The notes under the pieces are model-generated. The model was not told the origin of the DNA and ran no database searches. It was given only the letters and a program-made list of their open reading frames with translations. A stretch of DNA of 59,328 nucleotides from Acidimicrobiia bacterium. GTDB taxonomy: Bacteria; Actinomycetota; Acidimicrobiia; Acidimicrobiales; Bin134. A program made the translations under genes and the position numbers. Positions 1-7,596 of the stretch are shown piece after piece; the first letter of the stretch is position 1, and each line of letters starts with the position of its first letter. The stretch lies in assembly GCA_022825005.1 (NCBI GenBank), contig JAJDYU010000028.1, positions 1 through 59,328 on the forward strand, in the 5' to 3' direction.

Positions 1-912
1 CAAGAACAGGTTGACCAGGAAGCTCTGCCCGATGATCGAGAACACGATGATGCTGAACGAGATCCACGCCAGCTTCAGCGTCTTGATGGCCATGAGGCGC
101 TGCCAAACCGCCCCCAGCGACACCCGGGGCGGGTCGTCGTCCTCCTCCATTACCTCGCCGATCACCGACTTCTGCTCGAACTGCCCCCGAGGTGGGTCGG
201 GAACGAACAGGGCCCAGATCCCCAGGAACAAGGTGGGCCAGGCAAACACCCAATAGGCCCACCGCCAGTTGTCGTCCACCAGCAGCATGAGGCCGCCCAC
301 CAACAGCGGGGCGATTCGCTCGCCGCCCCGGCCGAGCACATTTTTTACGGCATAGATCCGGCCTCGAGATGAAATTGGGTAGGCGTCGGCCAGCACCGCC
401 CCTTGCACCGGAAAGGTGTTGGACGTGCCGATGCCCATGAGCACACCGACCATGAAAAACCCCAGTGCGGAGGCTTGGAAACCACGGGTGAACATGGCCA
501 CGCTCCAGAAGATGGTGGCCAGCCCCACCAGCCGCATGCGGTTGACCCGATCGGCCATCTTGCCCATCGGGATGGCGCACAGCGTTGTGGTGATGAGACC
601 GCCGATCCCCATTACCGCCAAACCGGCGTCGGACACATCGAAGGTGTCCTGGATCTCGGGTCCCAGCAGGCTGGGGATGGCCAGCTGGAAGGCATCTACC
701 GCATCCAGGGTGCCCAGCACGGCCAGCACGCCGACGCCGCCGGTGGCCACTGCCTGTCGCAGCGTGATCGCCTCGTCGCCGACGCCGGGGAGGTCCTCGT
801 CGGCGCGAATCTCCAGCTGGTCAGCTTCGGCTGCCTCCCGGGCCGCCTCCTCATCGAGCAGCGCCCGGCTGAAGTCGGCGAAGCTGCGGCGGTCGCCCGA
901 CGCTTCGGTCAT
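1..912 (-). CDS. MFS transporter, N-terminal part (runs off the window)
   Basis: The first 304 codons of a membrane transporter start at an ATG at 912 and leave the window on the left without a stop. After a hydrophilic N-terminus of about 50 residues there are several hydrophobic helices. The loop GKMADRVNR after the second or third helix matches the MFS motif A position (G-x-x-x-D-R). Later segments such as YWVFAWPTLFLGIWALF are clear membrane helices. The acidic stretch EVMEEDDDPP probably forms the central cytoplasmic loop between six-helix halves. It lies 14 bp downstream of a lipoprotein solute-binding protein on the same strand, so the two are probably cotranscribed. A substrate-binding lipoprotein paired with an MFS-type permease is not a standard ABC layout. 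The missing C-terminal part could carry another domain, such as an ATPase, which cannot be seen here. Substrate unknown. Confidence 0.85.
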   Translation of the reverse strand, partial: MTEASGDRRSFADFSRALLDEEAAREAAEADQLEIRADEDLPGVGDEAITLRQAVATGGVGVLAVLGTLDAVDAFQLAIPSLLGPEIQDTFDVSDAGLAVMGIGGLITTTLCAIPMGKMADRVNRMRLVGLATIFWSVAMFTRGFQASALGFFMVGVLMGIGTSNTFPVQGAVLADAYPISSRGRIYAVKNVLGRGGERIAPLLVGGLMLLVDDNWRWAYWVFAWPTLFLGIWALFVPDPPRGQFEQKSVIGEVMEEDDDPPRVSLGAVWQRLMAIKTLKLAWISFSIIVFSIIGQSFLVNLFL

Positions 913-926
913 CTAGTGCTGTGTGG

Positions 927-2417
927 TCACGGGGTCAGGTCGACAGGGTCGCCGAGGCCGACGAGCTCGCCGTCCTCATCGGCGTCTCCATCGAACTGTA
1001 CAAACCGCATGGTGTCGTTGCCGTTGTACTTGCCCGGCCCGAACGACAAGAACGGGATCTCAGGCAGCGATGCCTGGGAGAGCGAGTCCAGTCCGGCCTG
1101 GAAGGAGTCGTTGGTGAGCTCCGGCCCGGCCGCAGTGGCGATCTGCACGAACAGCGACAGATCGCGGCACGCCAGCACGGTGTAGTTCCAGTAGTTGGGG
1201 TCTTCCTCGCTGTTCTCCACTCCCGGACCAGGTCGCTCGAAGCGTTCGTCGGGAAGCGCGGCCATCGCGACGTCGAGGCACCTCTGGGTCTCGGCGTCCA
1301 CCGGGTCGGTGGGCAGATCGAGTCGGTCAGCAGTGGCAATGGTGCCGTCCAGCGCCATCGGGTCGATACCCGAGGAGATCGCGGTAGTGAAATTGCTGGA
1401 GTCGACCGCGGCCATCTGAATTCCCAGGTCGCCGTAGGTGACGAGGCCGGTGGCCGCCGCTCCGAAGATCACCATGCGGTCGATGCCGGCGTCGGCCACC
1501 TGCTGTTGCATGATCTCGGTCTGACTCTCAATGGCATCTTCGTCGAGTACGAGGTCGTCGATGTTCATGGTTATGGCGATCTCCACCCCGATGTCGGCAA
1601 AGGCCGCTTTCACAACATCCTCAACCCGGTCTTGGGTATCGGAACCGTCGTAATGGACGCCCACCGCGGTAGCGCCGTCGAACCACCCTCTTCGGGCTAG
1701 TTCGGTGATGAACACCTCCTCCCCGGCCGTCCCCGAGAGCCTGAAGCTGGCCAGAGGGGCTCTGGCCCGCTCTAAGAGCTCTCCTCGGGCGTTTACCTGG
1801 GAACCCACGTTGATGGTCTCATGCTGCTCTGACACGCAGTAGTTGGCGTCGCCCCGCAGCCCTCCTAGCACCGCGAACACCTCGTGATCCTCGGTGAGGG
1901 CGATGCAGGCGGCCAGCATCTCGCTAGGAATGGCCGGGCTGAATCCGGCGATGTACGGCTCCAACGACCGGCCGTAGATGCCGCCTTCGGCGTTGATTGC
2001 GCCGGTAAGGGCGTCCCACACCGGTTCGGGGTCGCCAAAGAAGCCGAAGCCGAACATGGAGACGTCCCAGAACCCGACACCGATCCGGATGGTGTCCTCG
2101 GTGACGCCCCGGAAGCTGGCGGTAAGCACGATCGGCGTGGGCTCGGGAGTGGGCTCCGGCGCCGGCTCAGAGGGCTCGCCGTCGCTGGTGGGCTCTTCGG
2201 GAGCTTCCGCGGCCGGCTCGGGCTCCTCGTCTTCTGCCGCTGGCTCGCTGGGAGCTTCTTCGGCTGGCTCGGCCGGTTCGGCCGCCGGCTCTTCGGCTGC
2301 CGCGGTCGGGGCTTCCTCAGCCGCGGGCTCGTCCTCGCCGCCACCCCCGGTGGTGCAGGCGGTGGCGAACACCGCCAGCGCCAGTAGCAGTGCCATCAAC
2401 GTCCGTCGGTATCTCAT
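927..2417 (-). CDS. lipoprotein ABC-type solute-binding protein (branched-chain amino acid type I fold)
   Basis: This 496-aa exported lipoprotein has a signal peptide with the lipobox-like end VFATAC, so Cys21 would be lipidated. A long linker of Glu, Pro and Ala (about residues 27-95) tethers the binding domain. The rest has the pattern of periplasmic binding proteins of the Leu/Ile/Val family: a first strand after DTIRIGVGFWD, then AINAEGGIYG, which resembles the N-A-x-GG-I-x-GR signature. The start is the ATG at 2417, preceded by AGGGGGAAA. The expected partners are permeases and ATPases, but the next gene downstream is an MFS-type protein. Acidimicrobia and other soil or marine actinobacteria carry many such proteins for amino acids, amides or hydrophobic acids; the ligand cannot be told from sequence. 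Confidence 0.85.
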   Translation of the reverse strand: MRYRRTLMALLLALAVFATACTTGGGGEDEPAAEEAPTAAAEEPAAEPAEPAEEAPSEPAAEDEEPEPAAEAPEEPTSDGEPSEPAPEPTPEPTPIVLTASFRGVTEDTIRIGVGFWDVSMFGFGFFGDPEPVWDALTGAINAEGGIYGRSLEPYIAGFSPAIPSEMLAACIALTEDHEVFAVLGGLRGDANYCVSEQHETINVGSQVNARGELLERARAPLASFRLSGTAGEEVFITELARRGWFDGATAVGVHYDGSDTQDRVEDVVKAAFADIGVEIAITMNIDDLVLDEDAIESQTEIMQQQVADAGIDRMVIFGAAATGLVTYGDLGIQMAAVDSSNFTTAISSGIDPMALDGTIATADRLDLPTDPVDAETQRCLDVAMAALPDERFERPGPGVENSEEDPNYWNYTVLACRDLSLFVQIATAAGPELTNDSFQAGLDSLSQASLPEIPFLSFGPGKYNGNDTMRFVQFDGDADEDGELVGLGDPVDLTP

Positions 2418-2503
2418 CGCTTTCCCCCTGATCCCGTCGCCGTTGCATGCAAAATATACCAGTGGTAGAAAAATTGTCCAGAGGATGTTTGAAAGAGGGT
2501 CTC

Positions 2504-4902
2504 ATGGCTGATGTCCAAGCGCTGGTAGCCGATCTGACGCTGGAGGAGAAGTGCCGGATGGTGGTGGGTGAGAGCCCGTGGACCATCCCCGGCTGTGAGC
2601 GGCTTGGGATTCCCGGCTGGTGTGTCAGCGACGGCCCGGTCGGTGTGCGGGGCCGGACCATGGGGCCGGGCCTGGTAGTGCCCGGGCCGTCGGCCATTGC
2701 CGCCACCTGGAATCCCGCCCTGGTCCACGAACTGGGCCAAGCTCTGGGCACCGAGGCCACCGACCGCAAGGTGGACATGATCCTCGCCCCCACGGTCAAC
2801 CTCCACCGCTCCCCGAGGGGCGGCCGTCATTTTGAGAGCTACAGCGAGGATCCTGAGCTGAGCTCGCGCATAGCGGTGGCGTACATCACCGGCGTCCAGT
2901 CGCAGGGAGTGGGCGCCTGCGTCAAGCACTATGTGGCCAACGACCAAGAGCACGAGCGCTTCACCATAAACGTGGATGTGGACGAGCGGAGCCTGCGGGA
3001 GATCTATCTCCCACCGTTCGAGGCCGCCGTCAAAGAAGCCGGGGTCCGGGCCGTCATGGCCGCCTACAACTTCGTCAACGGCCACCACGCGTGCGCCCAG
3101 CCGGAGCTGCTGATCGGCATATTGAAAGAGGAGTGGGAATTCGACGGCTTCGTGGTCTCCGACTGGGGTGCCATCAAAGAGACGGTGGCGCCCGCCCTCC
3201 ACGGGCTCGACTTGGAGATGGCCGGTCCGGGCCGATGGTGGGGAAAGGGCCAGCTTCAAGAGGCGGTCGAGGCCGGAAAAGTAGACGAATCGCTCATCGA
3301 CGACAAGGTGCGCCGCATTCTCGGTTTCCTGCACTGGGCTGGTCGCCTCAACACGCCCACCGACCACGACGAGGCCAGCATCGAGCGTCCTGAGCACCGG
3401 GAGTTGGCCCGTCGCACCGCCGCAGAGTCGATGGTGCTGGTCCGCAACCAAGGCGGCCTCTTGCCGCTGCTGGCGACGGCACGGTGGCGCTCATCGGCGC
3501 AGCCGCGGCCGATACGGCCCTGTTGGGCGGCGGCTCGGCCAGCTTGATTCCTCATCGCACCACCTCGGTGCTGGAGTCGCTGGGGGAGCGGCTCGGCCCG
3601 CGGTTGATCGGCCACGCCACCGGTCTCGAGATGCGCCGCAACGCCGACGCCGTCCCCCAGTCGTGGATTCCCGACGGCGTGAGCTTCGAGCTCTACAACA
3701 GCATTGGATTCGACGGCCAGCCGTTCGAGACTCTCACCCGTCCCCTGCCGTTCAATGCGTGGATCGGCGACAACTGGCCCGAAGACTGCGACACCCTGTC
3801 GGTGCGCCTGGAGTTCACCATGACGCCCGACCAGTCCGGGCGGCACCGGTTGTGCGCCCTCGGCTTCGCCCATGCTCGCCTGTATGTCGACGGCCTGCTG
3901 GTGGCCGACAACCAGGTCGACGGGTTCGGCGCCGGCCTGGGCCTGCACGGCGGCCACGGGTATCTGCACCTGGAGGCCGGCCAGCAGTACCACATCCGCC
4001 TCGACCACGTCCCCAGAGAGAGACGCCAGTGGGTGTGCATCGTGGACGTGGGGGTGGAGCTGGCCGACATGGATCGCGAGCAGGGCTTGGACGAAGCCGC
4101 CGCGTTGGCCGCCCAGGCCGATACGGCGGTGGTGGTAGTCGGCTCCAACTCCGAATGGGAGTCGGAGGGCGGCGACCGGGACTCGATCGAGCTGCCCAAC
4201 CAGCAAGACGAGCTGGTGGAGCGAGTGCTCGACGCCAACCCCAACACGGTGGTGGTGCTCAATTGCGGCGCCCCGATGACTCTGCCGTGGCTCGACCGGG
4301 CCAAAGCAGTGCTGTTGGCCTGGTACCCGGGCCAGGAGGCGGGGGAGGCCATCGCCGATGTGCTGGTTGGCGACGCCGATCCTGGGGGGCGGATGCCCAC
4401 CAGTTGGGCCTGGCGGGAGCAGGACACGCCCGCTTATCTGAACTACCCCGGCGAGGCTGGCGTGGTGCGCTACGGCGAGGGGATCTTCGTGGGCTACCGC
4501 TGGTACGACGCCCGGGCCATCGAACCGATGATCCCATTCGGCCACGGCGGCTCCTACACCACATTCGAGTGGGGCGAGGCTGAAGCCAGCGGCGAGGGCA
4601 CCCAGCGCACCGTGACGGTTCCAGTCACCAACACCGGCCAGCGCCGAGGCAGCGAGGTGGTGCAGGTATACGTGTCCCCGCCCTCCAGCGGTGTGCCGCG
4701 ACCCCCCAAAGAGCTGGCCGGATTCGCCAAGCTCACCCTTGACCCCGGTGAGACCGCCACCGCGGTGGTCGAGCTTCGCGAGCGCTCATTTGCCCGCTGG
4801 GATCCTGAGATTCACGATTGGGTGGTCGACCCCGGCCAATACCGACTGGTGGTGGCCGCCTCTGCCACCGATCCCCGATCTGTATTGTCCCTGGATGTCT
4901 AA
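2504..4902 (+). pseudogene. GH3 beta-glucosidase with PA14 insert, broken by a one-base frameshift
   Basis: The two halves of one GH3 glycoside hydrolase lie in different frames. The first runs from ATG 2504 (GAAAGAGGG just upstream) in the catalytic barrel, with DGPVGVRG, KHYVAND and the nucleophile region VVSDWG (Asp220). The second frame carries the alpha/beta sandwich domain, a PA14 domain (about 3690-4080) and the C-terminal fibronectin-III-like domain ending before the TAA at 4900-4902. Reading passes from ESMVLVRNQGGLLPL (ending 3469) to AGDGTVALIGAAA (from 3469/3472), so a single missing base near 3469-3471 restores the protein. Similar PA14-GH3 enzymes cleave beta-glucosides, including macrolide and plant glycosides. 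No signal peptide is seen, so it is probably cytoplasmic. The sulfatase start overlaps its end by 8 nt. The break could be real or a sequencing error. Confidence 0.85.
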
Positions 4903-6373
4903 CCCCGAGGGCTTCAGCGAGAGACGGGACTTGAAGTTGAGAGAACAGCCCAGCATCGTCCTGATCAATTGCGACGATCTCGGTTACGGCGACCTTGGTT
5001 GCTATGGGTCCACGGCGCACGACACCCCGGCACTCGATCGCATGGCCGCGGAAGGGGTGCTGCTCACCGACTTCTACATGGCGTCGCCGGTGTGCTCGCC
5101 ATCGCGGGGCGCAATGCTCACCGGCTGCTACCCGGCCCGCATCGGCTTCGACTCCTTTGACGGCCTGCGCGTGCTCTTCCCCGGGATGGGGATTGGCCTC
5201 CATCCCGACGAGATCACCATCGCCCGCCTCCTGAACGACGCGGGTTACGCCACCGCGATGGTCGGGAAATGGCATTGCGGCGACCAGCCCGAGTTCTTGC
5301 CCACTCGTCACGGTTTCGACCAGTGGCTGGGGCTCCCCTACAGCAACGACATGGGCATCCAACCCGACCTGTATACCCCCGAAGAGCGAGTCGAGCTGAG
5401 CGAGAAGCTGGGATTCGAGCTGCCCGAACCGCTTCGGATTCCTCTTCCGCTGATGCTCGACGAGGCGGTAATCGAGGCCCAGCCCGACCAGGCCACCCTC
5501 ACCTCGCGGTATCTCCAGGAGTCCATCCGGTTCATGCGCGACAACCGCGATCGGCCGTTCTTCCTGTACTTCGCCCACATGTACGTACACCTGCCGATAT
5601 ACGTCCAAGAGCGATTCGCCGCCATCTCGCGCAACGGCCCGTACGGGGCCGCCGTGGCGTGCATTGACTGGGCCGCCGATGTCCTCTTGCACGAGCTGGC
5701 CGAGCTCGGCCTCGACGACGACACCATCGTGATCTTCACCAGCGACAACGGTGCGCTCGCCCGCCCCGGCGAAGGCTCCAACGCCCCGCTGCGGGCCAAC
5801 AAGGGCACCACGTGGGAGGGCGGCCAACGAGTGCCGTGCATCGTGCGGGGGCCCAGCCGCATCGCTGCGGGCATCGAGTGCTCGGCGATGGCCACCGCGA
5901 TGGACCTCTACACCACCATCGCCAGTTGGTGCGGAGTAGACGTGCCGGACGACCGGATCATCGACGGGCGCGACATCAGCGATGTGCTCGAGGGCAAAAC
6001 CTCCGAGTCCCCGCACGAGGCCTTCTACTACTACTCCGGTTCGAACCTGGAGGCGGTGCGATCGGGCAACTGGAAGCTCCACGTCTACAAGTCGGGGCAT
6101 TACGGGAGCGAGGGCGCCCCCACCGAAGAGCTCTACGACCTCGACGCCGACATCGGCGAGACGACCGATGTCGCCGCCGACCATCCCGACGTGGTGGCTC
6201 GCCTGCGCCAATTGATCGATCTGGCCCGCCACGACCTCGGCGACGCGGTCACCGGCGTCGAGGGTGCCCGCTGTCGGCCGGCCGGCCGAGTACACGACCC
6301 CGTGACCCTCACCACCTTCGATCCCAGCCACCCCTACTACATGGCCGAATACGACCTGGCCGACCGAGGCTGA
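4895..6373 (+). CDS. type I (formylglycine-dependent) sulfatase
   Basis: This arylsulfatase-family hydrolase would remove sulfate esters from a sugar or other organic substrate. The signature CSPSRGAMLTG carries Cys67, the residue turned into formylglycine. The metal-binding INCDDLGYGDLG lies near the start and FTSDNGA supplies the later Asp-Asn pair. The length (492 aa from ATG 4895) is normal. The start overlaps the GH3 gene by 8 nt; a TTG at about 4931 preceded by GAGAGACGGG is an alternative that gives a protein beginning just before REQPSIV. There is no signal peptide, so it is probably cytoplasmic, with the sulfated glycoside entering the cell first. No sulfatase-maturing enzyme is in the window; the FGE-fold protein at 36.7 kb is EgtB. 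The pair with GH3 suggests use of a sulfated glycoside. Confidence 0.92.
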   Translation: MSNPEGFSERRDLKLREQPSIVLINCDDLGYGDLGCYGSTAHDTPALDRMAAEGVLLTDFYMASPVCSPSRGAMLTGCYPARIGFDSFDGLRVLFPGMGIGLHPDEITIARLLNDAGYATAMVGKWHCGDQPEFLPTRHGFDQWLGLPYSNDMGIQPDLYTPEERVELSEKLGFELPEPLRIPLPLMLDEAVIEAQPDQATLTSRYLQESIRFMRDNRDRPFFLYFAHMYVHLPIYVQERFAAISRNGPYGAAVACIDWAADVLLHELAELGLDDDTIVIFTSDNGALARPGEGSNAPLRANKGTTWEGGQRVPCIVRGPSRIAAGIECSAMATAMDLYTTIASWCGVDVPDDRIIDGRDISDVLEGKTSESPHEAFYYYSGSNLEAVRSGNWKLHVYKSGHYGSEGAPTEELYDLDADIGETTDVAADHPDVVARLRQLIDLARHDLGDAVTGVEGARCRPAGRVHDPVTLTTFDPSHPYYMAEYDLADRG

Positions 6374-6382
6374 GGGCGACAA

Positions 6383-7477
6383 CTAGGGCGCGGTCGACAC
6401 CACCGAGTCTTCGAAGCCGAACACGCGGGCCGCATTGCCTCCCAGAACCTGGGCTGCGCTTTCGGAGTCGACACTGGCGAACTGGTCGGAAATCAATGCC
6501 CGGGAATCGGGATAGGTGCTCTCGGGGTGCGGATAGTCGTTGCCCCACATCAAGGGTTCGGGGCCGGTGAGGGCGAGATTGTTGAGGGCGACGGGGTCGC
6601 TCTGGAAGGTGGCGTGGATCTGGTTTCGGATGTAGTGGCTTGGGAGCTCGGCAAGCTTGGGCTTCGCCCATCCCGCGTGGTCTCGGTAGTACTCGTCGAG
6701 GGTGTGCATTGTCCAGCCGATCCAGCCGCCGTTCACCTCCACCATGACGACATGCAGGTTGGGGTGGCGTTCGAGCACCCCTGAGCACGACAGGAGCGCA
6801 GCGGCCCGGGGACCCATGCTCTGTGTGGCCAGGAGGTTCGCGGTTGAGGACCCCCAGCCGCGGTACATGACCATGTCGTGGCCGCTGCCTTGGTGCATGG
6901 CGACTGGAAGCCCGATCTCATCTAGGGAGTCCCAGAGCTTCTCCCATTGGGGCATGTTCCATTCCGGGGTTCCCACCAGGGGCAACATGATCGACCCGAA
7001 GCCCTGGGCCACCGCCCGTTGGGCATCCTCGATGCAGTGGTCAACGTCCCAGATCGACATCATTGCGGCGCATTTCACCCGGGGCGACGTCCCGACCAAA
7101 CGCTCGGCAATCCAGTCGTTGTATATGTGGCAGCAGCGCCGACCGAGGTCGCCATCGCCGAGTCGCCAGATGTACAGCCCGATTGTGGGGTAGATGACCT
7201 CACCGCGTATGCCGTCGGTGCGCATCATCTCTAGCCGGTGCTCGATTGTGGCCATGGACCAGCGCCGGTCCTCCTGCTCTTCGGCTGCGGCGGGATTCAT
7301 GTTCCACCCGAGGTCGCTCCCGTCCAGCACCAGGGTGTACCCGCCGTGTTCGTCGAGCTCGATTCGTCGGGGGGCGCGATCGCGGAATCCTTCGGGCAGC
7401 CGGTCATACCAGAGGTCGTGGGGCTCGTCGACGTGGCAATCAGCCGATACGAGAGGCGGAATCTCGCTGAGACTCAT
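6383..7477 (-). CDS. amidohydrolase 2 family metal-dependent hydrolase
   Basis: This 364-aa TIM-barrel hydrolase of the Amidohydro_2 (COG2159) family begins at the ATG at 7477, with AGGAG six bases upstream. Longer starts are unlikely because the upstream translation is Arg-rich and unlike a protein. Family features are SADCHVDEP at the N-terminus (first metal ligands), MHQGSGHD with a barrel His, and WGNDYPHPEST with the late Asp. Relatives include decarboxylases such as gamma-resorcylate and ACMS decarboxylases as well as ring hydrolases, so the reaction is either C-C or ester/amide cleavage. It is transcribed away from the two-domain acyl-CoA dehydrogenase at 7597 across a 119-bp divergent gap and converges on the sulfatase with a 9-bp gap. 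It probably belongs with the catabolic cluster to its right. Confidence 0.88.
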   Translation of the reverse strand: MSLSEIPPLVSADCHVDEPHDLWYDRLPEGFRDRAPRRIELDEHGGYTLVLDGSDLGWNMNPAAAEEQEDRRWSMATIEHRLEMMRTDGIRGEVIYPTIGLYIWRLGDGDLGRRCCHIYNDWIAERLVGTSPRVKCAAMMSIWDVDHCIEDAQRAVAQGFGSIMLPLVGTPEWNMPQWEKLWDSLDEIGLPVAMHQGSGHDMVMYRGWGSSTANLLATQSMGPRAAALLSCSGVLERHPNLHVVMVEVNGGWIGWTMHTLDEYYRDHAGWAKPKLAELPSHYIRNQIHATFQSDPVALNNLALTGPEPLMWGNDYPHPESTYPDSRALISDQFASVDSESAAQVLGGNAARVFGFEDSVVSTAP

Positions 7478-7596
7478 CAGCACTCCTAAGGTCATGGGGC
7501 ACTCGGGCCGCCCTTCGGCTCGCAGGCCTGTCGAACATGCAACCCAGACAATAGGACAGCTACCGTTGAATTGTACATACTGAGGAAGAGTGAAGG

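Noticed and set aside
2140..2330. Repeat array (Glu/Pro/Ala codons) in the solute-binding protein
   Set aside because: It is a low-complexity linker in a coding frame without regular repeat-spacer structure, so not a CRISPR or tandem repeat locus.
2414..3451. Antisense frame of 345 aa opposite the GH3 gene
   Set aside because: No protein-like pattern; GH3 motifs on the plus strand are decisive.
3461..3490. Programmed -1 frameshift in the GH3 gene
   Set aside because: No slippery heptamer or downstream stem was seen, and GH3 enzymes are not known to use frameshifting.
4733..6382. Long antisense open frame (549 aa) opposite the sulfatase
   Set aside because: It is a shadow of third-position GC in the sulfatase; the translation shows no family motif and is Val/Gly/His-rich.
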